Origin: Dermanyssus gallinae
Taxonomy: Eukaryota > Arthropoda > Arachnida > Mesostigmata > Dermanyssidae
DNA: 64,000 bases
Direction of reading: 5' to 3'
Assembly (NCBI GenBank): GCA_003439945.1
Contig: QVRM01005606.1
Location: forward strand, 124,001-188,000
Shown here: in pieces, positions 42,489 through 56,971 of the stretch
How positions within the stretch are numbered: position 1 is the first letter of the stretch
How the letters are laid out: each line of letters begins with the position of its first letter
Program-made: the position numbers and the translations under genes
The notes under the pieces: generated by a model
Told to the model about the DNA's origin: nothing
Database searches by the model: none
Seen by the model: only the letters and a program-made list of their open reading frames with translations

Positions 42489-45250
42489 AATACTGCAAAA
42501 AAACCTCCGTAGAGCCCCCAGAGCATACGATCTGGCGTCCCAATTCCCAACCGAAAACGACATAGAAATCCTGCTTCTCTCCGAGACCCCTACCACACAG
42601 CTTTCTCAACCCGGGCCCCACGCTGGAAACAAATCCGCTTCGATCAAATATTTCCTACAAGATAGTCGCCCACGTCAGTGGGCCAGGGGACCCACTCTCC
42701 TTTATTACCACTTACTCAGTCTAGATCTCTCCGAACTCCACCCTACAGGAATACGAGGACTTCCTTGAAGAACTGGACCTCAGCGTAAGCGCTCGCGGTC
42801 ACCGAAAGGCGATTGTCGGAGGGGACTTAAATGCGGCCCACAGTCTGTGGGGAAGCAGGTCCTCATCAAGGAAGGGAGAGATCCTGCTAGAATGGGCAAC
42901 CCGGGCGAATCTGCAACTCATGAACACCCAGGGATACACCTTTAATAATGGCAGGCACAAATCAACATTAGACCTGACATTTGCATCAGAGGGACTATCG
43001 CACCGAGTAACCGACTGGAGGGTTCACGAGGAAGCAGAAACTATCCGACCATCTCTACGTAACCTTCTCTGTCAATCTAACTTCTTCCCAGCTTAATCGT
43101 CCTACAAAACCGCAACGCTTTCCCAGGCTAAATTATACCCGCCTGCAGAAAGCATTAAGACGAAAAGTACATCACCTCACTGAATGCTCGGCAGCAGAAA
43201 TCTCTACACTACTAGAGGAAGCCTGCCGAGAGTCCAGCTCCCGCCCACACCCTAAGATAGCCAATCGTCCACCGTGCTACTGGTGGAATAATCGGATTGC
43301 CGAAAAGCGAAGGGCCTGCCACCGCATACGGCGAGTGTGCACGCGCCGCAGAGCAAGGCACCGACCAGAACTCTTCTACCTATGGGAAGAGTACAAAGAA
43401 GCACAAAGAGCCTTACATAAGGCCATTAAGATTAGTAAAAAAGACCACTGGATCTCTCTGGGTGAGGAGGTCGAGGGAAACCCTTGGGGCAAAGGATACA
43501 TGACTGTGCGAAAAAAAATGCGCCACGCACAGCCGCCTTTACCTGTAGAAGTGGCGCGACTGATTGTAAATGCGCTCTTTTCACAAAGACCATTGCCGGA
43601 GTCGGTACTCTTTGAAGAAACCTCAGATCTTTCCTTCGAGCCAATCTCAATTCAAGAGATCAGAATAGTGGCTGAACGCATACGACCAGGGAAAGCGCCG
43701 GGCCCAGATGCTGTCCCTCCTCAAGCAGTACGCGTACTCCTAAAGAACCATCCAAAGGTATTCAAACGCATGATGGACACAATTCTCACCACCGGAGAAT
43801 ACCCAAAGCCTTAGAAAACGGCACGGGTAACCCTTGTCCCGAAACCCGAGAAGCCACAAGGAGACCCCTCAGCATACCGCCCTATAAGCATGCTCTCCTG
43901 CCTATCCAAGGCAGCTGAGCATATTATCAACGGGCGACTAGTTACAGAATTAGAAGACAAGAAGGCGCTGTCAGAAAACCAGCATGGTTTCCGCGCCGGG
44001 CACTCCACACACTCGGCTATCAGCAAAGTTTTAAACATAGCTGAAACACAAAGAAGTTCACCTATCGCAAACCGGGCGCACTGCCTGGCCGTCCTTATTG
44101 ATGTCAAAAACTCGTTTAATACGCTCTCGTGGGACGCCATAAACCAAGCACTTGGAAATAAAGGCGTGTCTCCCTACCTACGACGTATCCTAGCGTCGTA
44201 TCTAAAGGACCAAGCATCTACATACGATGGAGTGGACTACGCCGCCGCTGCTGGGGTTCCCCAAGGATCTGTACTGGGACCAACCCTGTGGAACATAACC
44301 TATAATGGAGTACTAAGACTGCCGCATCCCCCGGGAGTTTTTTCTATCGCCTACGCAGACGATCTGGCACTGATCGTTACCGCCAGTGACGAGGATTTGC
44401 TCAAAGGTACAGCCAACGGAGCCTTGGCGGATATCCGACAACACCTCCGCACGCTTGGCCTCGAACTGGCTTCACAAAAGACGGAAGCAATCCTTCCAAA
44501 CGGTCTGAAGCGTCCTCCACGCAACCTAAATTTACACCTGGAAGGCCATCCAATAACACCCACGCCCGTGGTCAAATACCTGGGCGTGATCCTGGATAAA
44601 GCTCTCACAGGAACACCTCATGTGCGCTATGCAGCTAAAAAAGCAGCCAAAGCCTCAGCAGAGTTACGGAAAATCCTCCTACGGACCAGAGGAGCAAGCG
44701 ACTCTCGGCGCCGACTTTTAGCATCAGTAATAGACAGCATCATGTTATACGCCGCACCCTTATGGGCACTACTACAAGAGCTACAACACGTCGCCTCCTC
44801 AACAAGACCCAAAGACCTATGGCGCTTAACCTAACACGAGCAAGTCGCACGGCCTCCACAGCAGCCGTACAGGTACTCTCCAGACAAATTCCCTGGGACT
44901 TGAGAGTAAAAGAATTGGCATCAAGAAACCCTGTAACCAACGTTCTGACGGAGGGCACACTAGTCAGCTGAACTGACACACTAAGCGAATGGAGCCAGCA
45001 ATGGGAAGCAATCCAGCCGGGCCATCCTGGATATTGGACAAGATCAATACTTCCTGATCTTAAAAAATGGTACAGCCTCAAACACGGCTCGCTTACCTAC
45101 CCACTCGCGCAACTGTTAACAGGTCATGGTGCCTGTTTTCAGCAGTACCTACACCGCATCGGTAAAACTGACTCTCCTGTATGCCGCATGTGCAACTCGG
45201 GGGAGCCGGATACGTTAGGCACTGCTATGAGCGGTGCTTCTTCTTCGACA
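42472..45250 (+). pseudogene. R1-like ORF2 of the 40-kb element (endonuclease + RT), broken
   Basis: Start MTSKIKILQKNLRRAPRAYD, then ILLLSETPT in the endonuclease; frameshift near 42,768; GGDLNAAHSLWGSR and STLDLTFASEG follow in another frame. RT from 43,335: RIRPGKAPGPDAVPPQAV, YRPISMLSCLSKAAEHI, NQHGFRAGHSTHSAIS, LIDVKNSFNTLSW, GVPQGSVLGPTLWN, AYADDLALIV, VVKYLGVILDKAL. A TAG sits at 43,814 and a frameshift near 44,800. The C-terminal zinc cluster begins CRMC (45,190) and its second half is damaged. Confidence 0.83.
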
Positions 45251-45603
45251 CTGAGCGAGATCTATTGTCCCGGAACCTAGGACTGTAGAACCCCCTGACA
45301 TGCCAGGCCCTTGTAGAGGCGCTCCTCAAAGATCCTGGATTCTAGTAAGAAGATTCGCACAAGGTATCTCTGAAGCGAAATTAACCGCCGCACAAAGCCG
45401 AGCAGCCTAAATGGCAAGAAGAGTGGCCAGGCAAAGTAATCTCGAGGAGACAGTACTGCGGCCACGCCCCGTCAAGGGGCAAAGAGGACGACTGGATTTT
45501 AGTGGGTGCGAGTCCCACACTACCGAGGCTTTAACAACGTCGCCCGGTGTGCATAACGCATTTTACCAGTTACCTCTAAAAAAAAAAACGTTTGCGCGAG
45601 TAT

Positions 45604-46141
45604 GCCTGAGTGAGGTGTCCCCATACTTTGTCAAGTCAATACATTACAATTAGCATTGCACAACTCTTGAAGTAAAAAGATGCTATTCTTGCTTCCAAAT
45701 GCTTCTGATTTTTGCAGCAGAGTCAAGGAGGTTCAGCTCAGTAGGTCCCCTCGCAGGGTTTCTACATGTTAGCCTACTGGCTACACATCATGCTTACCCT
45801 GTAACAGTAAAATGTGCTGATTAATGAGGCTTGAAATTACACTCAGATGAATATCACCAGCCCTGCCTGTCGGAATATATTTTAGAAGAGGTGCTTTGTC
45901 GAAGGCATTATTCAAGGGGCAGATTCTTAGTCTTCGGTGTCGCAGATATGTATATTGGCATATAGACCTGCTAGGTGACTCGTTCCCTGTTCGTGGCTGA
46001 CTCACACAAGACAGAACACACCGTTACCACGACCTCTGTCGAGTTAGAATTTGAGAGAGGTAGAAAACACTATATTCTTCTTCACCGTTCATTCTCATTC
46101 ATTGCGCCGGCAATATACGTTTATGGATGTAGCCGTGGTCG
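45604..46141. other. No feature recognised
   Basis: Flank of the full-length LINE. A minus-strand frame at 45,781-46,005 looks repeat-derived but is not identifiable. Confidence 0.35.
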
Positions 46142-46420
46142 CTAGATTGATAATCCACCTACTGGCCTACCACGACCTCCTGCAAGAAGAACTACCGGCT
46201 GGTGAAGCCTTCGTATCTTATCGATATACAATTGTTTTAGCTGGTAAGTTTCTATTAGGACTGCAATGTCCACTTGCGTGAGCATGTAAGCCGGTGCTAG
46301 GTCAATTGCTCTGTTGAGTCCCTCACAGTTCCATAGAAGCAACCCCGGAGACCTGGTAGTCTCCGAGTCAGTACCTCTTGAACCCTTCAGTCGCCTGCAA
46401 GCAGCCGTATTGCCAGACAA
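46142..46420 (-). pseudogene. APE-type LINE, endonuclease N-terminal fragment
   Basis: Reads LLLWNCEGLNRAIDLAPAYM then LTQVDIAVLIETYQLKQL and LHQPVVLLAGGRGRPVGGL. The 14.8-kb copy has LLWNCERFKRH, HQLAVLPAGGRGRPVG in the same order, so it belongs to that family. Only the first part of the endonuclease is present. Confidence 0.7.
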
Positions 46421-47600
46421 TACAAAATATTATATAACTATTTTTATTTAACCAGCCCAACAATGAAACAATAGTCTTAGGCCAGAATTTATTTTCGCTG
46501 TATTCTGCACAAATACCGCCTTCACAAAACTAAAACTGTCAATGAACAAATTGTGTAAATTGATCTAACGTTTTGGCCGCCAGCCGTGCTATGCTCAGCG
46601 CGCTGAGCCTGCCTGGCCAACATACTTTGTGATTACCCACTCGGTCAACTGCGCTGTCTCTCTGCATACAAAACGATGTTTTTCCTTCTGATCCGTTGGA
46701 CTGCAACAATTCCAGCGCTGTTTTTTTGTCGTTTCTCGCCTATGCGGTAGTCTCTGCTGGCCATGTTGTACCCTCTGCCGCTTCCCCCTTTCGTCCATTG
46801 GTTAATTTGGTTTCGCAAAAAATCATGTTTGAACTAAATTGAATGAATACATACATATAGGTGGACGGATTATAATCTTTTAATCTTTCCGTTACGGACA
46901 CATCTAGCGATTGATACTAGCATGTTTCTCTAAATGTACACGATCTAGGCGTTTAATAAAGAAGAAGACCACCCAGGAATGCACACGTCGCGAGCGAGCA
47001 AAGACACGCAGCTAACGCTGTCCAACTGACGATGCTTCGTTGCTTAATCATTGCCAGAAGTTTAACCACGTCCGATGGTAAGTTCGCCTAGAAAATCCAC
47101 AATAAATATAAAACTGTGTAAATATATCAAAACTATTATTGCATACATATATGGTATTGTATCATATTTAATTATAATAGTCTTAACCTAAATCTGCAAA
47201 TAATAATAATTTGAAATGGTCCTTCGCTCCGGGATCGAGCAGGTGAGTTCATTTGCAAGATTCGCCGGTATCTCATATTTCCATTTGGTCTACGATTCAT
47301 ATTAATACTACATAACAATATAAGGTAATAGACATTAAAAACAAGCATCCCGTAGTTTAATTTAGAATTTTTATTTAAAATTTACGGTTGTGCAAATTAA
47401 AGCCAAAAATTATGACTGCAGAGACAGTGCATCCGCGCTGGCAACCGTATATTCGTGGATTAATGAATTCAAATGTTGCCACGAACTACAGGTGATACTT
47501 GCTCAAGACATTCGGTCGAAATCCTTACGCCAGAAATTGCTAAAAAAACATTTATCGCGTTGTCAGTGAAAATCAGAGTTTTGCGTTCTCATCTTGCTTA
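46421..47600. other. No gene recognised
   Basis: AT-rich, with AATAAAT-like words and a region at 46,560-46,800 of mixed composition (minus-strand frame with many Arg/Gln) that I cannot assign. Confidence 0.35.
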
Positions 47601-47604
47601 ATCA

Positions 47605-48720
47605 AATGGTTCGCGCTCCAGCCAGACCCGTCATTGGCAACCTGCTCGACGTCGTTCTCTGCACAGACAATATTCTAGATGAGTCGGACATTCATATTGT
47701 ACCGTTTCCAGCCTTCAGTGATCACCTTAGAATCCAACTTTCGCTGCCACTCAACATCGACTGAGAATTACCAGAGGAAAGACTGGATTTCATCAATTAA
47801 GACTATGACAGCGTCGTGGCAAGCTTACTAAGCAATATCTTTCGAAGGTCACTAGAGGAAGGACGTGCACCATCGCTCTATCGCAAGTCTTGGTCCTGTC
47901 TTGAAGACTGGCCCGGCCAACAATCGCCCTGTCTTCCTTTCACAGCGGTGACATGCAAGGTTTTTGATAGAATCTTAGGCAGGTCGATGGATTTGTGAGG
48001 AATTCTCCGTGGACGTCATCTACTGTGACTTAAGGAATACCTTCTAAACTACGCCCCACAATCTACTCATCTTCGTACTGCCATCTAAAGAAGTTGCCTC
48101 GAAAATCACCCAATGGATGTCTTACTTTTTAAGGGATCGGACTTTCAGAGTGAAAATCAGGGTGACATTACCGAGAGAAGATAGTGTTCTTACTGGTTGT
48201 CCGCAGGGTACTAGGAAGCCTCTTGTTTATGTTTTTTATCGATTAGGTCAAACACATCATACCCAAATATGTAATTTACGCCGATGATATCAAGCTTTAC
48301 ATGCCTGTTTGGGATGTTAATGAGGCAAACGTGCTACAATGTGTGGTCATCAAAGATGAGTCTAAAGGTATCTGCCCACAAGTGTAGAGTACTGCATCTC
48401 GGTATTAGAAATATTAAACATCACTACATGTTAGTGATCTTTAGTCTAGATGTTAAATCTAAAATCTTTTGCATACTTCATTTTTGTCGTCATCGTGCGG
48501 TTGTTGTACAAAGTGCATCTACCTATTTAAAATAACAAAAACAAATGTACAAATTTAATGTTGTGCCACTATTAATGTATGCATGCCAGTTGTTACACCC
48601 TCCAAGGCTAGGTGACCTTGGATTACTAGAAAGAATGCAGCTTCGCCTTCTAAAAAGGGTTAAAAAGCAGTATTGGGTGGAAAGGCACGCCCTCGAGCTT
48701 AAATCCGTTTGTCATTAAGC
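47605..48720 (+). pseudogene. CR1/Jockey-like LINE remnant
   Basis: The end of an APE endonuclease is readable (NLLDVVLCTDN, VPFPAFSDHLRIQLSL), followed by broken RT pieces: FTAVTCKVFDRILGRSM, FLRDRTFRVKIRVT, LTGCPQGT, VIYADDIKLYMP, and AHKCRVLHLG. The YADDIKLY and P-Q-G-(S/T) boxes show RT origin; the D-H-L endonuclease end and the spacing suggest a CR1- or Jockey-like element. Nearly every segment is in a different frame. Confidence 0.72.
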
Positions 48721-49339
48721 TCCAACCCCCACTACCTATTCTAAAGTGTCGTACCTGTATCCATAGAGAGTTGTGAAGCAATTAAACAAATAAGAACTAA
48801 AATAGTTGTGAAGCAAGTGTGTGCAATTTAAATAATTTGTGTACGTCTTGTGAATAGTATTATACTCCTTTTTATAATTTTTGAAAAGAGCGTTTCAACC
48901 ATTTGGTTTTGCAGGAACGAATAGGAATGAAAAGCCGAGCACAGAGTGTTATGTTTATTATTCTCATTGGTGAATAGAAACAAATACAAAAGCTCCTGTG
49001 CACTTTTCACAGACTCTTGTGAAGTGCTCCTTTATTGTTTCCAAAGGTTAGATAATGATATACATAATTATTCACAAAAATCATGTATTCAAATATACAA
49101 TGCACAATTTAAGAGGCATATATAATAATTTACCATGTAATAGGTCAAAATAGTACCGTTGCATAATATATGTAATTGCACAGTATATAATAGTATATCA
49201 CTAGTTCATGGTTTTCAACATTCTTGCCATGCGCCAAAAAAAAATTATTGTTGATTCGGCCAGATCGTGCAACTATTTTTGACGATATGGCTTGAGTACT
49301 GCGCAGATTGTTGTTGCGAATATTAAAAAAGATGAGAAG
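48721..49339. other. No gene recognised
   Basis: AT-rich stretch between two opposed LINE remnants. Confidence 0.35.
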
Positions 49340-49340
49340 T

Positions 49341-50410
49341 CTAGTCGACTGAGAGATTCGTGCGTACATTTTGGAATCCCCGGTGTCGTTCTGATATAGG
49401 TACTGCGTCGAGACTGCTACGCTCTACCTTACATCTCAATGCTTCGCAGCTGTAGATGCGTTTGGGAACTACAAGGCTATTATAAAGGCGGATATATAAC
49501 ATTGGATGTTTGATAATAAAACAACGAAATATCATACTAGAAATAACACTAGCAGATTGAATAGATTGCGTAATGTGAATGTTAAAATTTAGCTCTGGTT
49601 TTACCGTTACCCCAAGATCGCGAAGGCTGTTTACTCTGGGTATCTCCTGTATATCAAGCGTGTAAACGTGGTCCTCCTTCAGACACACAACGGCGCATTT
49701 AGGGACCGAAATTATAAATATATACAGAATAAAAGTGGCCCTAGACATAAGCCCCGTAGCACGCTCAAAGGACACACCGCAAACCGACTAACACACAAAA
49801 CCTTCGATTCGTTAGATAACTTTGTATTTATAAGACAGTGTGCTTGTCTATATTTAAGTAAATTAGTTTCTGTAAAAGTTTAAAATGGTTTACTCTGTCA
49901 GTAAATATAATCAAATACTTTATTTTTGTTAATATAAATGACCCAATCTTGGGCCATTTCAACTAGTGGCGTTGCTGTGGATTTGCCCTTAGTAACAAAG
50001 CCATGTTGCTGCTCGTCAAGCACTCCCTCAGACTGCATGAAGTGATTTTTTAAATACATGCTATTAATGATTGTGCCACAGGTCTATAGTTGTCAACGTT
50101 CGACTTAGATTTCGTTTTATGTACAGGCGTGATTACGGATTGTCGGAAAAATCGGGCACAACACCATCTTCGTAGGACCCAGCATAAATTAATGAGAGAC
50201 GCTCAGTTATAACATGTGCAGCTTTTTTTTATAAAATAATGGTACAATTCGAGGTGAGGCTACATTTAGATGGGAGTTGATTTATTTTCTTTAAGAATTT
50301 ATGTTCCGACACAAATAATTACGGACACCTTAATGACGTCGCCTAAAGAAGGCGAAGACTGTTTCGTCAGCCAGAAAGAGAAGAAGCAAATACAAGGCAC
50401 TGCTCTTTGA
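49341..50410 (-). pseudogene. CR1-like LINE remnant on the minus strand, RT part
   Basis: The right part reads QHGFVTKGKSTATPLVEMA and QDWVIYINKN (RT motif Q-H-G-F ... S-T ... L). The left part has KCAVVCLKEDHVYTLDIQEI, LRDLGVTVKPELNFNIHI, IFRCFIIKH and YNSLVVPKRIYSCEALR, the R-D-L-G-V ... H-I ... L-V-x-P-x-x-x-Y order typical of CR1-like RTs. The catalytic box region between about 49,780 and 49,930 is missing. Confidence 0.72.
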
Positions 50411-50721
50411 TCTTGCTTGACTTAAAAGGATTAATTAGTCGGAGGAGCCGGAAGCACATATTATATGGCTAAACCATTTGTACAAAAGTCACAATTGAAA
50501 CAATTATTGCTAGCGTTCAAACCTTTCTTTCTAAGTTATTGGTCTATGTTTTGGCTACTCGGAACGTCCCTGTATTAAGAGCTCTCATATTCACGCGGAT
50601 CTCAAATTCGGAAAAAAACGTTTGTCCTCTCACCATAATGGAGCACTACAATAGCGTATTTATTGTTCATTGCGAAGATTAAACATCAGATGTTCAGGAA
50701 AGGGCGTTAAGATAATGTGCA

Positions 50722-51015
50722 ATGATGTCAGCAGTTGTGAGTATTCTGCTTTGCCCATCTACTAGCATTAGAGCGCAGTCAAACAAGAACGCCGTCAGTC
50801 GCGGCCCGGCTCACAACAGGACACAATCTATCGAGAGGAATTGTGCCGCTCAGACTCTCTCCCGGGCTCCCAAATTTAAGACATTCATACCATATGAAAC
50901 CTTTCTCCAGGAACCGGTCGACGAGAACGTCCGCGTATACATGTGTCCCCACGGGGACGTAAAAATCTTGCCTACTCCAATGTACTCAAGCGCTTACGAC
51001 AAACTAAAGTACTAG
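50722..51015 (+). CDS. Unrecognised 97-codon open frame
   Basis: An open frame with ATG, ending TAG, reading KFKTFIPYETFLQEPVDENV then YMCPHGDVKILPTPMYSSAY. The second half looks protein-like. I recognise no family; it may be an exon of an unknown gene or a remnant of an unlisted element. It is followed after about 300 bp by an RLE-type LINE. Confidence 0.25.
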   Translation: MMSAVVSILLCPSTSIRAQSNKNAVSRGPAHNRTQSIERNCAAQTLSRAPKFKTFIPYETFLQEPVDENVRVYMCPHGDVKILPTPMYSSAYDKLKY

Positions 51016-51289
51016 GGCCGTGGCAGCAGGCAGACGCAGGCTTAACAAAATAAGTAAAAGCTAATATATTCTACTAAAATAGTAGTAACACCTATTAAAC
51101 GAAACCTAGGAAATTAGACTGCCCAAAGAACGAAGTCTTTTGCTTACGCGGTGCGATCTTCTACAAAAGTGAGTCATCTGCTTAGCGATAAACGGTTAAT
51201 AATCTCACTGCTTCTCCATATAACTGCAAAGCAGTTTGCCTGGCTCCAGTCACTTCAGGTTGTTTATTTTTACACAATAACGCAATTTC

Positions 51290-52742
51290 TCACGCAACCG
51301 GTGCACACCAATTGGGATTCACGACGTTGGCCGAATTCGAAGTAGCCATTCACGCAGCCCGTGCCTTTCTCAACTCACGCGAACCTCCAGGAGTCTTTGT
51401 AAAGCTCGATTCTAAAAACGCTTTTAACAGTATACGACGCGATCACTTGATGAAGACCGTTGCATCCCACGCCCCTCATCTATTAAACTACGTCGAACTG
51501 GCATATCGGCACCCTTCCCATCTTGTCCTGCCTGAACATGCGATTTCGTCCGCCACCGGACTGCAGCAAGGGGATCCCTTAGCACCAGACCTGTTTTGTC
51601 TGGGTATCAAGGATCTGGTGGATTCCTTTAGGAGCCCGCTGAACCTCTGGTATCTTGACCATGGTCTATTAGGAGGAAACGTTTGCACAGTAGCCGAACA
51701 TATTTAACGGGTCCTGGAATTTAGTATTATATCCGGGCTGGAGTTAAATCCGGCCAAATGCGATATATGCCTCTTTGGCCCTGCCCTTGAGGCCCCCGAA
51801 ATACAGTCACTCCGAAACCAACAGCCTGGCTGCAAGCTTACCGTCAAGGACGATCTGGAGCTACTGGCTGTGCCAATTTGCCCGGAGCAATAAGTCCGAT
51901 AAGCTCCCAGCAGCAATTGAGCGTTGGAGATTGAAACTAGAAAATGCCGCCGCTCGTCTTCCTCTTTTGAGAGCTAATCGGGGACTTTTCTTACTCAGGT
52001 CCTCCTTTTCGTGTTCAAGACTAATCCACCTCTTCTGAGGGGCCAATTTATCTAATCGAACCTACAAGTTGCAAAGACTCAACGACCTGACACTGTCTAC
52101 CCTCGAGTCCTTGCTGAATATATCTCTACCGCCTAGCGCGCGAGAACAGGAATTGCTACCCGTTTTGAAAGGGGGCCCTGGGGTACCAAATTTACTGGCC
52201 CTGGCCGGGCCTACTATAGTCTCGTCGATGCTAGGCGCGGAAAACAGGGCAACCCCTCTTTTAGATTCAGCGGGTGTCGACTGCTTAGCCCATCTTTAAG
52301 AGAACCTTGAGGCGCGCTGTGGGGGTAGGCCTGAAAACGTACTGTCTCAGCGTGACTGGAGTTTCCCTCTGCACGACGAGGTACAACGACGTCTCCTTAA
52401 CGAAGCTGCCGACGACACAGCCAGAGCTCGCTTAAACGCCGTATCTGCCAAGGATTCAGGGGCCTGGTTACACGCGCTTCCCAGTGCCCCCATAGGTACC
52501 CTTTTTGATTAGTCGATTCGCATAGCAGTAGGGTTACGACTAAGGGCAGACATAGTTAGCCCTCATCGGTGCCAATGTGGTCACCCCGTCGATAAACTAG
52601 GACATCACGGATTATTGTACATTATTAGTGCAGGACGACGCTCGAGACATGCCGCTAATAATGAGACCTTTAGCAGAGCCTTTAGGTCGTGCGGTCGTCC
52701 ATGCAATCTTGAACCCCCAGGCCTCTACGCGGAGAACGGCAA
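51290..52742 (+). pseudogene. RLE-type LINE, RT to zinc cluster, ending at (TA)n
   Basis: RT: HAARAFLNSREPPGVFVKLD, SKNAFNSIRRDHL, LQQGDPLAPDLFCLGI, LWYLDHGLLGG (YLDD changed to YLDH), ELNPAKCDICLFG and LELLAVPI. Thumb: LLNISLPPSAREQELLPVLK. Zinc cluster: VGLRLRADIVSPHRCQCGHP then a damaged CCHC tail (GHHGLLY, Cys lost). The frame stops in the nuclease at LEPPGLYAENGK, where TA repeats begin. At least four stops. Confidence 0.82.
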
Positions 52743-52762
52743 ATATATATATATATATATAT
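52743..52762. repeat. (TA)n microsatellite at an RLE-type LINE end
   Basis: Short TA run interrupting the nuclease domain of the LINE at 51.3-52.7 kb. Confidence 0.9.
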
Positions 52763-53205
52763 GTTGTTTATTTTGTAACATAATACCTAAAATCTGTCAT
52801 TCAAATTTGACAATAAATCAGGTTTGACAATAAATATTGCCGTAAATTTCCAGAGAACGAGGGACCACGGCTTAAAATAAGACCTGGGTGCGTTCTAGTT
52901 TACTTTTGGTAACCTTTCTATCTTATTTCTTTAACAGCATCATGATACGACAGAAATAAACGGCAATGACTTCTCCAGACATGACAGTGACAGACTTAGT
53001 CACCGCTATGCTGGGGTGCAAATTTAAATGGGAGCAGGGCATCCAATTGGTGCAGGGTATCATTAAAAAAACTGGAAAAACAACGAGCTGAAAGGATGAA
53101 GCGACGAAGAGATGGAACGGGTTCCGGATACCAACACTAGAAAGGAGCAAATATAAAGGAAGCGCGTAGAAGAAACTCCATTTTCAGCAATGTAAAACGA
53201 AAGTA
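52763..53205. other. No gene recognised
   Basis: Sequence between two RLE-type LINE copies; no motif. Confidence 0.35.
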
Positions 53206-53209
53206 GTTC

Positions 53210-55325
53210 CGATCGTCGGAGGTCCTGGCTCCCAGCACGGATTACCTGACAGCCCTTTGCGAAAAGCACCCTCCGGCCCTAGCAGACCTAGACTGGCCAG
53301 TCCCTCCCAGCCTTCCACTTTCTTGCACCACGTCAGGGGAAGAAGCTGTGGCCGCGGTCAAGAGTTTTTCAAGGAGTTCCGCCGGGGGTCTTGAGTTTAT
53401 ACGACCCCCACTCCTAATGGATTTACTATCTCTGACTCCGGGGGATACAGCCGGTCGGCTGGCGGGCGCACTGGCAAAAGTCGTCGACTTACTTCTGTGG
53501 GGCGCCTCTCCATCGCAACTGCTGCCTTTAATCTTCGGAGCGAGGCTTTTTGCCTTACAGAAAAAAGACGGGTCAGTGAGGCCGATTGCCTGTTCCTCCA
53601 CCTTACGCAAACTAGCCGCAAAGATTGCATGTAATCGGACCAGAGTTAAGATTGGCGAGGAGACGGGTCCTCAACAGCTTGGATTTGCCATACCAGCCGG
53701 GGCTGAGACCGCGGTGCATGCCGCTCGGGCTTACATCGATTCACGCACGCTTCCTGGGGTCCTCGTGAAACTTGATTTCAAGAATGCACTCAATACTGTA
53801 AGACGAGATCACCTCTTGAAGGCGGTCGGAACACACTGCCCACAGCTGACGAGGCTGCAGCAGGGTAATTCTTTGCCCCCCCCCTCTGTTTTGCCTGAGC
53901 ATTAAAGAGCTACTTGACTTTCTTAAAAGCCCACTAAACATTTTGTATCTAGATGACGGCGTCCTGGGGGGCGATGTGGACGTGGTCGCCGACGACATTC
54001 GGCGCGTGCTTGATTTTCGTGAGCGGGCTCCGAAATTTCGCATCCTTCAAGCGTTATTGCCCGAATGTAAGGTTGCTTACGACACTGAGTTGGAGCTTTT
54101 GGGAGTCCCCCTCTGGCTGGAAGGACTCGTGCACGCACTTGAAAGATGGACGTGGTAAACAACCTCGCGCCACTCGGCGCCCACCGCGCGCTCTTTTTAC
54201 TTCGATCGTCGTTCTCAGCTACGAGGGTCACCCACCTTCGTCGCGGAGCTGATCTAACAGGGCATTTGGACGATCTGCGTCCATTGAACGAGTTAACTCT
54301 AAACGCCATTGAGACTCTCCTTAATCTATCGCTGGCGCCTTCCGCTCGAAAACAGGCACAACGACCGATCTCAAGGGGGGTCTGGGAGTCCCGGATCCGC
54401 TCGTCTCTGCAGGGCCAGCGATAGTTTCCTCCCTTTTCCGAGCCGAGAACAACGCTATCGCACTATTAGACGAGGCCGGCATCTGTCAGTACAAGGAACA
54501 CCAGAGACGCCTGTACAAAGACCTAAAGATAGTTTTCAGGTACGCTCCGGATAACCCTTTAAGCCAACATGACTGGAGCACATTCTTATACGACGAAGCG
54601 TATAGCGGCTTACTCGCAAGCGCTATCAACGACTCCACAAAGGCTCGCCTTCGAGCTGTCGCTGCCAAAGGATCTGGAGCCTGGCTACATGCACTTCCAA
54701 GTGCCCCACTGGGCACCCTCCTGGACGACGAAACAACTCAAATCGGGGTGGGTCTTCGTCTCGGATGTGACCTAGTCTCCCCCCATCAGTGTAAATGTGG
54801 CCACCTCGTAGACGAATTAGCCCATCACGGGTTATCGTGCATCATGAGTGCGGGACGGCGGGCCAGGCATGCCGGTATTAACGACACCTTCGGCCGAGCG
54901 CTTCGGTCAAGTGGTTTCTCTTGCATTCTAGAGCCAGGGCCTCTCCGCCGACGATGGCAAGCGCCCGGATGGGATGACTCTTACTCCCTTCAGTAGGGGC
55001 AGGGTGCTTGTCTGGGATACCACTGTCACCGACTCATTAGCACCTTCAATGGTCGGTGGCGGGGCGATCTCGGCAGGTCATCTAGCCGAAACGAGAAAGC
55101 TCGCAAAGTACGCTTCAATAGGTTACCCACGTGAGTTTCAACCGCTAGCGTTCGAGACCTTGGGCGGCCCAGGTAACCTCACTCGCAAACTTCTCCACAG
55201 AGTCGGCACGCAGCTGAACCTCGCAACCGGAGACAAGAGATCTGCGGCTTTCTTCGCCTCGACCTCGAAGTCCAACGCGGGAACGCGGTGTCCGTCCGCG
55301 GCTTGCTGCTGAAGTGGTCCCAACC
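53210..55325 (+). pseudogene. RLE-type LINE, longest copy (RT, zinc cluster, nuclease)
   Basis: N-terminal RT: KSFSRSSAGGLEFIRPPLL, LIFGARLFALQKKDGSVRP then IACSSTLRKLAAKIACNR, GPQQLGFAIPAGAETAVHAA, VLVKLDFKNALNTVRRDHLL, LQQGNSL. A frameshift near 53,900 precedes ILYLDDGVLGGDVDVVADD-type sequence in another frame. Thumb: RALFLLRSSFSATRVTHL and LLNLSLAPSARKQ. Zinc cluster: CKCGHLVDELAHHGLSC. Nuclease: [64 protein letters not shown]. Frameshifts near 54,170, 54,420 and 54,960. This copy best defines the domain order. Confidence 0.85.
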
Positions 55326-55394
55326 CACTCTATATGAGATATGAGAGTAATATTCCCAGTGCACACGTTCTCGGGAGACAATTGTCGCTCCATT

Positions 55395-56971
<1,577 letters not shown>

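Larger units (their letters stand above)
40064..45589 (+). mobile_element. R1-like LINE of a second family, full length with 13-bp target-site duplication
   Basis: About 5.5 kb. GTTTGCGCGAGTA lies directly before it (40,051-40,063) and directly after its A-tail (45,590-45,602). Contents: 5' UTR with degenerate CACGTG-containing repeats (40,270-40,410), ORF1, ORF2 overlapping ORF1 by 17 bases, a short 3' UTR with GTGGG (45,502) and CCCACACT (45,514), and an A-tail (45,578-45,588). Sequence differs clearly from the 19.6-kb family, but ORF1 shares the motif REWPARTYTTTSLSKASI. Several frameshifts make it inactive. Confidence 0.82.
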
